A stretch of DNA of 64,000 nucleotides, taken from contig JAHBVY010000012.1 of the NCBI GenBank assembly GCA_019637265.1, positions 35,011-99,010 on the forward strand. The letters run 5' to 3'. This stretch comes from Polyangiaceae bacterium (lineage in GTDB: Bacteria > Myxococcota_A > Polyangia > Polyangiales > Polyangiaceae). Positions 34,115 to 42,219 of the stretch are shown one piece after another. Each line of letters starts with the position of its first letter. Position 1 is the stretch's first letter. The translations under genes and the position numbers were made by a program. Below the pieces are notes generated by a model. It searched no databases. It had not been told where the DNA came from and saw only the letters and a program-made list of their open reading frames with translations.

Positions 34115-34129
34115 AGCAGACAGTCTGCT
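34115..34129. promoter_or_regulatory. Inverted repeat AGCAGAC-A-GTCTGCT upstream of the thiolase
   Basis: A perfect 7+1+7 inverted repeat, 140 bp before the thiolase start and 38 bp after the methyltransferase stop. Outer TCAGT/ACTGA elements flank it. It could be an operator (TetR-like sites look like this) or a weak terminator. Confidence 0.45.
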
Positions 34130-34269
34130 AGATTGACTGATCGCGCGCCGCGTCGCCACAAATCGCGGGCATCCCGCGGGCGCCCGACCGGCGCCTTGCC
34201 GGCGCGCGGGCGATGACGTACGCGGGAGGCGCTCGTCAAAGAGCAGCACCCACCACCAGGAGAGCGCGC

Positions 34270-35466
34270 ATGGGCCGGAAGGTATTCGTTGTGGGCGTCG
34301 GGATGACGCGGTTCGAGAAGCCGGGCAGCAAGGACTGGGACTACCCGGACATGGTGAAGGAGGCCGGCAGCAACGCGCTGACGGACGCTGGCATCGGCTA
34401 CGACCAGATCCAGCAGGCGGCCATCGGCTACTGCTACGGCGAGTCGACGAGCGGTGAGCGCGCGCTCTACACGCTGGGGCTCACCGGCATCCCCATCTAC
34501 AACGTGAACAACAACTGCTCCACCGGCTCCACGGCGCTGTTCCTCGCCAAGCAGCTCGTGGAAGGGGGCCTCGCCGACTGCGTGCTCGCCGCTGGCTTCG
34601 AGAAGATGGAGAAGGGCTCGCTCGGCGCCAAGTATCAGGACCGCGTGAACCCCATGGATCGCCACATGCTGCGCATGATGGAGCTCCGCGAGTTCGCGCC
34701 GGCGCCGCCCGCGCCGCAGATGTTCGGCAACGCCGGGCGCGAGCACATGGAGCGCTACGGCACCACCGCGGAGCACTTCGCCAAGATTGGCTGGAAGAAC
34801 CACAAGCACTCGGTGAACAACCCGTACTCGCAGTTCCGTGACGAGTATTCGCTGGCCGACATCCTCGCCTCGAAGATGGTGTACGAGCCGCTCACCAAGC
34901 TGCAGTGCTGTCCCACCTCGGACGGCGCCGGCGCGGCGATCCTCGCGAGCGAGGACTTCGTGCGAAGGCATGGCCTGGAGAAGCAGGCGGTGGAGATCCT
35001 CGGCATGGCGATGGCCACCGACACGCAGAGCACCTTCGACGAAGGCAGCCTGATGAAGCTGGTCGGCTACGACATGAGCCGCGCCGCGGCCGACCAAGTG
35101 TACCAGCAGTCGGGGCTCGGCCCGGAGGACGTGGACGTGGTGGAGCTGCACGACTGCTTCAGCTGCAACGAGCTCATCACCTACGAGGCGCTGCGCCTGT
35201 GCCCCGAAGGGCAAGCCGGGCGCTTCGTCGATGAAGAGGCCTTCACCTACGGTGGCAAGACGGTGGTGAACCCGTCAGGTGGCCTCATCTCCAAGGGGCA
35301 CCCGCTGGGCGCCACTGGCCTCGCGCAGTGTTCGGAGCTGAACTGGCAGCTGCGTGGCCAAGCCGAGGCGCGCCAGGTGGCGGGCGCGAAGGTCGCGCTG
35401 CAGCACAACCTGGGCCTCGGGGGCGCCGCCGTCGTCACGCTGTACCGCCACGGCGGGCTGGCCTGA
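34270..35466 (+). CDS. SCP2-type thiolase / lipid-transfer thiolase
   Basis: A 398-aa protein. [11 protein letters not shown] near residue 90 holds the nucleophilic Cys; HDCFSCNEL and [14 protein letters not shown] carry the catalytic His and second Cys-region typical of SCP-x-like thiolases. Such enzymes cleave 3-ketoacyl-CoA thiolytically in side-chain or fatty acid degradation, or act as lipid-transfer proteins. AGGAG seven nt upstream decides the ATG at 34270; an open frame extends 19 codons further. The next gene, for GluQ, follows after 53 bp but is unrelated in function. Confidence 0.9.
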   Translation: MGRKVFVVGVGMTRFEKPGSKDWDYPDMVKEAGSNALTDAGIGYDQIQQAAIGYCYGESTSGERALYTLGLTGIPIYNVNNNCSTGSTALFLAKQLVEGGLADCVLAAGFEKMEKGSLGAKYQDRVNPMDRHMLRMMELREFAPAPPAPQMFGNAGREHMERYGTTAEHFAKIGWKNHKHSVNNPYSQFRDEYSLADILASKMVYEPLTKLQCCPTSDGAGAAILASEDFVRRHGLEKQAVEILGMAMATDTQSTFDEGSLMKLVGYDMSRAAADQVYQQSGLGPEDVDVVELHDCFSCNELITYEALRLCPEGQAGRFVDEEAFTYGGKTVVNPSGGLISKGHPLGATGLAQCSELNWQLRGQAEARQVAGAKVALQHNLGLGGAAVVTLYRHGGLA

Positions 35467-35519
35467 AGACAGCCACAGCGCACCGCGGGGGCGACGGCCG
35501 TCGCCCCCTAGCTCCCCGC

Positions 35520-36485
35520 GTGCTGGTAGGCCGCCTCGCTCCGAGCCCCACGGGGGCGCTGCACGTCGGACACGCGCGCTCCTTCCTGCTCGCCTGGTGC
35601 GCCGCGCGGGCAGCGGGTGGGCGCGTGGTGCTGCGGGTGGAGGATTTGGACGCGCCGCGGGTGGTACCTTTGGCCGAGGACGCGCTGCGCCGCGATCTCG
35701 AGTGGCTCGGGCTGGACTGGGACGAGGAGCACCGGCAGTCAGACACGCTGACTCGAATCCATACGGCGCTCGAGCGGCTGCTCGAGGCGGGCGTCGCCTA
35801 CCCCTGCATTTGTTCCCGTGGAGATATTCGGCGCGCCCAGTCGGCGCCGCACGCGGAGGATCGCGCGCCGGCTTACCCCGGCACCTGCCGTGGCCGCTTC
35901 GCGAGCCTCGAAGCAGCCACCAGGGAGGCTGGGCGCGCTGCGGTGCGCTTCGCGGTGCCCCCTGGCATCATCCGTTTCACTGACGAGGTGTACGGCGCTC
36001 AGCGCTTCGACCTAGCCAAGCTGACGGGCGACTTCCTCATCGCGCGTCACGGCGGCGCGCCGGCCTATCAGCTGGCGGTGGTGGTCGATGACCACGCGCA
36101 AGGCATCACGCAGGTGGTGCGCGGCCGCGATCTCTTGGAGAGCACCGCGCAGCAGCGCTTGCTCTACGCCGCCTTGGGTTTCGAGCCGCCCCGCTTCGCG
36201 CACCTGCCGCTGGTGCTGGACGAGCACGGCAAGCGCCTAGCCAAGCGCAGCGACGCCGTGAGCCTCCAGGCGCTCAGGGCGCGCGGCGTCTCCCCGGAGC
36301 GCCTCGTGGGCTGGGCGGCGGAGAGCGTGGGGCTCAACCTCGAGGGCGTCGCTGGCGCACCGGCAGCGCTCTCGGCGCGTGAGCTGCTCGCTCACTTCTC
36401 CCTCGAGCGCCTGCACACGGGCGACACGCGCCTCACGGAGCAGGCCTTGGTGAGCGGTGCCGTCCAACCCCCAAAACCCTCTTAG
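35520..36485 (+). CDS. gluQ: Glutamyl-Q tRNA(Asp) synthetase
   Basis: A 321-aa protein. It lacks the anticodon-binding half of GluRS, as expected for GluQ. RLAPSPTGALHVGHARS is the HIGH-type motif and KRLAKRSDA the KMSKS-type loop. A zinc site fits CICSR...YPGTC (C-x-C, Tyr, Cys). The enzyme attaches glutamate to queuosine 34 of tRNA(Asp). The start is a GTG at 35520 because the conserved motif begins right after it. The C-terminal end (GAVQPPKPS) is encoded by a dispersed repeat, so the last residues are probably not conserved. Confidence 0.92.
   Translation: MLVGRLAPSPTGALHVGHARSFLLAWCAARAAGGRVVLRVEDLDAPRVVPLAEDALRRDLEWLGLDWDEEHRQSDTLTRIHTALERLLEAGVAYPCICSRGDIRRAQSAPHAEDRAPAYPGTCRGRFASLEAATREAGRAAVRFAVPPGIIRFTDEVYGAQRFDLAKLTGDFLIARHGGAPAYQLAVVVDDHAQGITQVVRGRDLLESTAQQRLLYAALGFEPPRFAHLPLVLDEHGKRLAKRSDAVSLQALRARGVSPERLVGWAAESVGLNLEGVAGAPAALSARELLAHFSLERLHTGDTRLTEQALVSGAVQPPKPS
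36454..36476 (+). repeat. Dispersed short repeat forming the 3' end of gluQ
   Basis: GCGGTGCCGTCCAACCCCCA plus AAA, identical to 47559-47580 over 22 bases and to the reverse of 57747-57769 over 23. Here it is read in frame as the last residues of GluQ. Confidence 0.75.
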
Positions 36486-36536
36486 AGAAGCGGGGAGTCT
36501 GCTGCGTAGCGCGGTGTTTTTGTAAGGACCTAAAGT

Positions 36537-36557
36537 GGGCGGGTTTGAAACCCGCCC
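36537..36557. terminator. Strong hairpin GGGCGGGTTT-G-AAACCCGCCC
   Basis: A 10-bp perfect inverted repeat around one base between the convergent gluQ and POT-transporter genes. The sequence GGCGGGTTTGAAACCCGCC is also a common end of short mobile or REP-like repeats in other genomes, and its right arm starts the 64-bp repeat. No T-tract follows. Confidence 0.5.
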
Positions 36558-36680
36558 CTACAGCGCGTTGCGTGCGCCGGGCGGCAAGCTCAGCCCCAGC
36601 TACTTCGCGCGGAACCCGCCCCTACAGCGCGTTGCGTGCGCCGGGCGGCAAGCTCAGCCCCAGCTACTTCGCGCGGAACC
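36549..36680 (+). repeat. 64-bp tandem direct repeat, two copies
   Basis: The stretch from 36549 recurs exactly at +64 (36613-36680), so about two full copies. The second copy enters the 3' end of the POT-transporter gene (stop at 36664), whose terminal codons are therefore part of the duplicated unit. Confidence 0.88.
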
Positions 36681-38268
36681 AGCGGCCGTACTGCCAGATC
36701 AAGATGGCGGAGATGATGCCGATGCCGCCCATGATGGTCCACATCATCCCGATGTCGTGCGACTCGTAGAGCAGGCGCGTGAGGTCGTGATGATCCTCCC
36801 CGGTGAACTTCACCAAGGTGTGGAACGCCTCACCGCCCGGGATGGCTTTGATGTCCGCCGCGCTCATCCCGCGCTCCGCGAGGAGCTCCTTCGAGAAGCG
36901 CTCCTTCGAGGCGAAGGCGTCGTACAGGCGCGGCGCGATGAAGCCCTCCAGCGTCCAACCCACACCCACCGGGATCTGCGAGAAGCCGAGGTACATCCCC
37001 TTCTTGCCCTTGGGCGCGAAGTTACCGATGAACTCGTTGAACTTCGGGCTCGAGAGCATCTCACCGGTGCTGAACACCAAAATCGCGATCACCGAGAGCC
37101 AGCCGAGCGTGGAGTAACCGCTCAAGAACATGGCGAGCGTCGCGAGCAGCGTGCCCACCACGATGCTGGTGGTCGCGCGCATCTTGCCGCTCAAGTACGC
37201 GAAGAAGAAGCACGTCACCATGATGAGCCCGGCGTTCAGGTTCAGCATGCCCTCCGGGTTCACCGCGGTGCCCTCCGGGTTCATGCCGAGCAAGAACTTG
37301 AACACCGAGTTCTGCGTGCCCCCGGGGCCGAACAGGTCACTGACGATGTGCTCGGTGTTCACCCACTCCTTGATGTGCAGCGGGAGCACGTCGAACAGCG
37401 CGTTGAACATGAACCAGAAGCCGCTGAAAATCGCGAGGTAGACCCACACGTGGGTCTTCTTGATCTCCTTGATGGAGTCCGCGAACAGGTTGTCCTGCTT
37501 CAGCTTGCCTTCTTTGATGGCCTTCTGACGCGCGAGGCGCTCCTCCTTGAGCGGCTCCTTGTAGGTGATGAGCAAGAGGAAGTTCAGCGCGATGATGCCG
37601 ACGCACACGAAGAACACCTGCTGCCAGCCGAAGTGCCCGCGCATGTAGGCCGCCACCAGCGGCCCCAAGAAGCCACCGATGTTTACCGTCTGGTAAAAGA
37701 TACCCCAGGCCATGGAGCTGTTCTCTGGGCGCGTGGAGTTCACGAGGGTGCCCTGGATGCCCGGCTTGAACACCGCGGTGCCGAGCGCGAGCACGATGGC
37801 GCCGACCATGAAGCCCCAGTAGCTGGGGAAGAACGCCATCAAGATGTAGCCGCAGATCTTGATCGCGGTGCTGACGGCGATGGTCTCTTTGTACCCGTAG
37901 CGATCGGAGAGGCCACCGGTGAACACCGGCACGAAGGACTGCACCAGCGCCCACACCGCGGTGATGTCGCCGTACTGCGAGGGCGTGATGCCGAGGCCAC
38001 CCTTGGACACGGGGTCCGTCGCGTAGATGGAGGCGACCGCCTTCACGCCGTAGAACGCCAGGCGCTCCACCATCTCCATGGCGCCGACGATCCAGAACAC
38101 GTAGCCGAGGGACGCGATCGCCGCGCCGAGCCCGAGCTGCTTGATGGCGTCGGCCGCGCCGGCGCCGACCTCCTCCTCGACCACAGCGGCGTCAGGCGGG
38201 GCCTCAGAGGCAGGCGCCTCTTCGGGGGTGGGAGCAGCGTTCTCGGAGTCGTCGACGGGTTCGCTCAT
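36664..38268 (-). CDS. POT/PTR-family MFS transporter (oligopeptide:proton symporter-like)
   Basis: A 534-aa protein with about 12-14 membrane helices after a ~45-residue Pro/Glu/Asp-rich N-terminal tail. MEMVERLAFYG matches the POT ExxERFxYY motif, which couples protons to transport. GGLSDRYGYK is the MFS loop 2-3 motif. POT proteins take up di- and tripeptides or related solutes with protons. Two insertions (KEERLARQKAIKEGKLKQDN and MSAADIKAIPGGEAF) are loops between helices. The acidic tail is unusual. Confidence 0.85.
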   Translation of the reverse strand: MSEPVDDSENAAPTPEEAPASEAPPDAAVVEEEVGAGAADAIKQLGLGAAIASLGYVFWIVGAMEMVERLAFYGVKAVASIYATDPVSKGGLGITPSQYGDITAVWALVQSFVPVFTGGLSDRYGYKETIAVSTAIKICGYILMAFFPSYWGFMVGAIVLALGTAVFKPGIQGTLVNSTRPENSSMAWGIFYQTVNIGGFLGPLVAAYMRGHFGWQQVFFVCVGIIALNFLLLITYKEPLKEERLARQKAIKEGKLKQDNLFADSIKEIKKTHVWVYLAIFSGFWFMFNALFDVLPLHIKEWVNTEHIVSDLFGPGGTQNSVFKFLLGMNPEGTAVNPEGMLNLNAGLIMVTCFFFAYLSGKMRATTSIVVGTLLATLAMFLSGYSTLGWLSVIAILVFSTGEMLSSPKFNEFIGNFAPKGKKGMYLGFSQIPVGVGWTLEGFIAPRLYDAFASKERFSKELLAERGMSAADIKAIPGGEAFHTLVKFTGEDHHDLTRLLYESHDIGMMWTIMGGIGIISAILIWQYGRWFRAK

Positions 38269-38534
38269 GGGGCCTCAGCTGGGGAGCGCGGACAGTAGGC
38301 AGAAACCGAAGCCAAACCAACCTCGCAGTTCCAGTGTCAGCGCATTTTGAGATTCTTCAATGATTTCAATCAGTTATGTAAAAGGTGCCGGACTCCCTGC
38401 GGTGGATTTTTGGGGGGGTTGGGGAGCAGCGCCCGTCCCTGGGCGTCACCACCAGCCAAGCGTGCGTCACCGTGCGCTCACGGCGCCTGCGTCACCCAGT
38501 AGGCGCGAGCACCCCGCCTGATCTATCGAGGGGG
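38269..38534. other. Divergent intergenic region, likely promoters
   Basis: Lies between the divergent POT-transporter and pyruvate kinase genes. An AT-rich patch (38342-38384) stands out in a GC-rich background and is the best promoter site. A run of Gs (38408-38422) precedes the pyruvate kinase start. I could not fix a -35/-10 pair. Confidence 0.45.
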
Positions 38535-39974
38535 GTGCCCAGCCACACCCAAGCTCCGCCGCGGCGGGACTTCCGCCACACCAAAATAGTCTGCACCTTG
38601 GGCCCCGCCTGCGACTCCAGGGAGGCCATCGAAGAGCTCGCCAGCGCCGGGATGAACGTCGCGCGGCTGAACCTCTCGCACGGCGATCACGAGTCCCACC
38701 TGCAGGTGATCCGGCGCATCAAGAGCCTGAACACCAAGCTGAACCACCCCATCAGCGTGCTGCTCGATCTGCAAGGGCCGGAGATCCGCACGGGGGTGCT
38801 GACGAAGAGCATCGACCTCACGGTGGGTGAGGTGATCTCACTGACTGTCAGCCCAATAGACGATCCGGAGATCAAGAGCGTCCACGTGAGCTACGACGAC
38901 TTGGTGAACGATCTCAGGGTCGGCGATCGCGTCACCGTCGACAACGGCCTCATCAACCTCGAGGTGCTGCGCATCAAGGACCGCACCCTCGAGTGCCGCG
39001 TGCTCGACGGCGGCACCCTCGGCTCCCGCAAGCACGTGAACCTCCCTGGGATCCGCGTGAACCTGCCGAGCATCACCGACAAAGATCGCAAAGATATCCA
39101 GTTCGGCATCGAGAACGAGGTGGACTTCATCGCGCTGTCCTTCGTGCGCTCGGCGAACGACGTGCTCGAGGCGCGCGAGCTGATCGAGGCGAGCGGCACC
39201 AACATCCGCCTCGTCGCCAAGATCGAGAACCAGGAGGGGGTAGACAACTTCCCTGCCATCTTGCGCGAGGCGGACGGCATCATGGTCGCGCGCGGCGATC
39301 TGGGCGTGGAGGTCGACTTCCGGGAGCTGCCCGTGATTCAGCGTCGCTTGGTGCGCGCCTGCGCCATCGCGGGCAAGCCCGTGATCGTCGCCACCCACCT
39401 GCTCGAGTCGATGATCGAGCACCCGATGCCGACGCGCGCCGAGGTGACCGACGTCGCGAACGCGGTGTACGAGCAGGCGGACGCCGTGATGCTGAGCGGC
39501 GAGACGGCGACCGGCGCGCACCCCGCGCGCTGCGTGCAGGTGCTCGACGGCCTCACCCGGCGCATCGAGAAGGAGCCGAGCCTGAACTTCTACCTCGAGC
39601 GTCAGCCGGCGAGCCCGCGGGAGGAGCTCGCGCGCAGCGCGTGTCGCCTGGCGGACTCCCTGAACGCGCCGGCCATCGTCGTCATCACCCGGCGCGGCCT
39701 GCTCGCCCAACAGGTGGCCAGCTTCCGCCCGCAGCACTCCATCATCTACGCCTTCACCAACATGAGCAGCACCCGGCGCAAGCTGTGGCTCCTACGCTCG
39801 GTGGTGCCGTTCGTCACCGACTTCTCCCGCGACCCAGAGAAGACGATCACCATGGCCTTCGAGCGCCTGAAGCGGCGCAACCGAGTGCAGCCGGGGGACC
39901 CCATCGTGGTGATCAGCGACATCCAGGCGGCCAGCGAGACCGTGAGCAGCATCCAAGTCCGCACCTTCGTTTGA
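38535..39974 (+). CDS. pyk: Pyruvate kinase
   Basis: A 479-aa protein if the GTG at 38535 is used, the usual length. Motifs: TKIVCTLGPACDS at the start, NLSHGDHE, LLDLQGPEIRTG, KIENQEGVDNF (active-site Lys and Glu) and MVARGDLGVE. It converts phosphoenolpyruvate and ADP to pyruvate and ATP. An open frame continues to 38385, but the 50 extra residues are not pyruvate-kinase-like. GAGG stands three nt before the GTG, close for a ribosome site, so the start is approximate. The six-hairpin array follows 228 bp downstream. Confidence 0.93.
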   Translation: MPSHTQAPPRRDFRHTKIVCTLGPACDSREAIEELASAGMNVARLNLSHGDHESHLQVIRRIKSLNTKLNHPISVLLDLQGPEIRTGVLTKSIDLTVGEVISLTVSPIDDPEIKSVHVSYDDLVNDLRVGDRVTVDNGLINLEVLRIKDRTLECRVLDGGTLGSRKHVNLPGIRVNLPSITDKDRKDIQFGIENEVDFIALSFVRSANDVLEARELIEASGTNIRLVAKIENQEGVDNFPAILREADGIMVARGDLGVEVDFRELPVIQRRLVRACAIAGKPVIVATHLLESMIEHPMPTRAEVTDVANAVYEQADAVMLSGETATGAHPARCVQVLDGLTRRIEKEPSLNFYLERQPASPREELARSACRLADSLNAPAIVVITRRGLLAQQVASFRPQHSIIYAFTNMSSTRRKLWLLRSVVPFVTDFSRDPEKTITMAFERLKRRNRVQPGDPIVVISDIQAASETVSSIQVRTFV

Positions 39975-40202
39975 AAGGGGACGCACGGCCCGCGGGCCGA
40001 GCAGATCCGCAAAGCGAGCTTTCAACTTTGAAAGATTGGAGACCGTACGTAGGGCGTAAGTGACGAAACATGCCCTCCCATGGCTGGCACAGTACCTGCT
40101 TAGGTTGTGGCAGGCGACACCGGGCGGCCTCTGCCCACGTCGCCGCGTTGTTCGGCTCCCATTCGCTTGGATGGGCACGCCTCTTTGAAAACACAGTCTG
40201 AC

Positions 40203-40493
40203 CAACGGCGCGGGGTACCCTCCCCCTCGACCCTGCGCCGTTGAACTCTCCCAACGGCGCGGGCCCTCCCCCCCTCAAGTCCGCGCCGTTGAACTCTCCC
40301 CAGCGGCGCGGGCTGCTCCCCCCCCCTAGGCCCGCGCTGCTGACTCTCCCAACGGCGTGGGCTCCACCCCCCCCCAAGCCCACGCCGTTGAACTCTCTCC
40401 AGCAGCGCGGGCCAGTTCCCCCCCCCCCCCAGGCCCGCGCTGCTGAACTCTCCCCAACGGCGCGGGCCGTCCCCCCCTCAGCCCGCGCCGTTG
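40203..40493 (+). repeat. Six tandem GC hairpins with C-tract loops
   Basis: Stems of 13 bp: 40203-40215/40231-40243, 40252-40264/40279-40291, 40301-40313/40330-40342, 40350-40362/40378-40390, 40400-40412/40433-40445, 40455-40467/40481-40493. Unit starts are 49, 49, 49, 50 and 55 bp apart. Arms are CAACGGCGCGGGC and GCCCGCGCCGTTG, with variants CAGCGGC, CAACGGCGT and CAGCAGC whose opposite arm changes to match (G-C to T-A, A-T to G-C), with G-T pairs in units 1-3. Loops hold runs of 5, 7, 9, 9, 13 and 7 C. Units are separated by AACTCTCC-like spacers. Covariation shows that pairing, not the sequence, is conserved. Confidence 0.92.
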
Positions 40494-40501
40494 ATTTTTT
40501 T
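40455..40501 (+). terminator. Last hairpin of the array followed by a T-tract
   Basis: Unit 6 has a perfect 13-bp GC-rich stem and is followed by A and seven Ts (40495-40501), the form of an intrinsic terminator. It would end transcripts arriving from pyruvate kinase, 480 bp downstream of its stop. Confidence 0.8.
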
Positions 40502-40551
40502 GTCGTGGTGGCCGAGCGACAGCCGTCGCCCACTGGCGACGACACCGAGCC

Positions 40552-42219
40552 CTACCGCTCGAGCTGCTTGGCGGCCCACGCCGCGAGCTTGGGGCGCTCG
40601 ATCTTGGCGTTGTGACGCGGATCCACGGGCAACCCCCTGGAGAACAGCACCCGCTCGATGGGGCGGCTGTGCTCGTGCGCCTTCAGCAGCTCGAGCAGCT
40701 CACGCTGGATGCGCGGCCGCTCAGCAGTGCGCACCCCCGCGCGCAGCTCCACGCAGATGACGGGCAGCTGGTGGGCGCCCGAAGGCACGCCCACCAGGCC
40801 GCTCCGACGCACCTCTGGATGACCATCGAGCAAGGTCTCCGCGCGCATCGGGAACAAGAGCCCGCGCTCCGTACGCACCACGTGCCCGGCGCGGCCCAGC
40901 ACCCAGAGCCGCCCCTGCGCGTCCCGGTAGCCCACGTCCCCCAGGCGGTGCCACACGCGGCCGCTCTCGTCGTAGGCCTTGTTCTTGGCGGTGCTCGCCG
41001 CGTCGTCAAAGTAACGCGGACTGACATTCTCACCGCTGACGATCAGCTCACCTACCTCTCCAACCGGCAGCTCCGCGTCGGCGCGGGTCGTCGCCATCAC
41101 ACCGTCAGTCAACGGAACCACCCGCAGGGTGACGCCCGGCAGCGCCCGCCCCACGCAGATCCCTTGGCCACGCGCGAGCAGCGCCTCGTCCGCCAACACC
41201 TCGCGCGAGCCGATCTCGGTGGAGGGCAGCGCCTCGGTCGCGCCGTAGTTCGAGCACACCTCGGCGCCCTCCCCCATCACCTCCGTCAGCTGCCGCATCA
41301 GCTCAGGGAACAGCGGCGCGCCGCCTCCGATCACGCGCCGGAGTGACGGCATCCGCTGCTTCGCGTCGTGTGCGTGACGCGCCAGGCGCTCGAGCAGCGC
41401 CGGCGAAGCGAACAGGCTCTGCACCTCGCAGTCATTGATCACGGTGAGGATCTCCGGCGCAGGCGCCGTCGCCGGCTTCTGGCGCACGAAGTCGATGGGC
41501 GGCACCACCGAGGTGCCCCCGAAGCTCAGCGCCACCGTCATGAAGGCAGGGAACGCGACCAAATCCACCGGGATGGGTTGCTCCGAGAAGGCCCAGCTGT
41601 GGTGCGCCACGCGGTGCACTGCGCTGAAGCTGCTGTGCAGGTACTCCGCGGGCTTCGCCGGGCCGGTGCTGCCCGTGGTGTAGAGCACCGCAGCCGAGTC
41701 ACGCGGCGTCACCCGCGCGCGCTCGGGCTCGAGCGGCGCGGCGCGGCGCAGCGAGGCCAAGGTGTGCGCGCCCGGGAAGCGGCCGTTCACGACGATCGCG
41801 CGCTTCATGAGGCGCGGCCCCCAACCAAACGCGACGCGCCCGGCGTGCGCGATGGGTATCCCGACCATCGCCTCCGGTGACACGCGGCGCAGGCGCTCGG
41901 CGACGTTGAGGTAGCCGACGGAGGGGTCGATCATCAAGCTCACCGCGCCCACCCGCGTGAGCGCCACCAGGATCACGGCGGCCTCGAACGAAGGCGGCGC
42001 CATGTACACGACGCGCGTGCCCTCCCGGATCCCGATCTCCCGGAGCCCCACCGCCACCGACTCCGCCTCGCGAGACAGCCGCTGGTAGCTGTAGCGCTCG
42101 TAATAGAAGCGCCCGCCCGACGCTCGGGGCTCGATCACCGCGACGCGCGTCGGGTGACGTCGCGCCACGTCGCGCACGATCCCCGCGAGGTCGAACACGC
42201 CTTCATCGAGCGCGCTCAC
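40552..42219 (-). CDS. OleC-like AMP-dependent ligase (fatty acid-CoA ligase family)
   Basis: A 555-aa protein of the adenylate-forming superfamily. LYTTGSTGPAKPAEYLH is the P-loop-like A3 motif; YGATEALP fits A5; DVGYRDAQGRLWVLGR is A8-like. The segment SLMIDPSVGYLNVAERLRRV and MVGIPIAHAGRVAFGW match the OleC branch, which makes beta-lactones from hydroxy acids in olefin biosynthesis. A plain acyl-CoA ligase is also possible. The ATG overlaps the stop of the upstream hydrolase gene by 4 bp, so the two are coupled. OleA, OleB and OleD are not adjacent. Confidence 0.82.
   Translation of the reverse strand: MSALDEGVFDLAGIVRDVARRHPTRVAVIEPRASGGRFYYERYSYQRLSREAESVAVGLREIGIREGTRVVYMAPPSFEAAVILVALTRVGAVSLMIDPSVGYLNVAERLRRVSPEAMVGIPIAHAGRVAFGWGPRLMKRAIVVNGRFPGAHTLASLRRAAPLEPERARVTPRDSAAVLYTTGSTGPAKPAEYLHSSFSAVHRVAHHSWAFSEQPIPVDLVAFPAFMTVALSFGGTSVVPPIDFVRQKPATAPAPEILTVINDCEVQSLFASPALLERLARHAHDAKQRMPSLRRVIGGGAPLFPELMRQLTEVMGEGAEVCSNYGATEALPSTEIGSREVLADEALLARGQGICVGRALPGVTLRVVPLTDGVMATTRADAELPVGEVGELIVSGENVSPRYFDDAASTAKNKAYDESGRVWHRLGDVGYRDAQGRLWVLGRAGHVVRTERGLLFPMRAETLLDGHPEVRRSGLVGVPSGAHQLPVICVELRAGVRTAERPRIQRELLELLKAHEHSRPIERVLFSRGLPVDPRHNAKIERPKLAAWAAKQLER

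Noticed and set aside
40203..40493. CRISPR array
   Set aside because: Units are hairpins with near-constant spacers and C-tract loops; there are no unique spacers and no cas genes.
40241..40615. Plus-strand open frame rich in Pro across the hairpin array
   Set aside because: It is a by-product of the C-tracts and stems; it has no start signal and overlaps the ligase gene.
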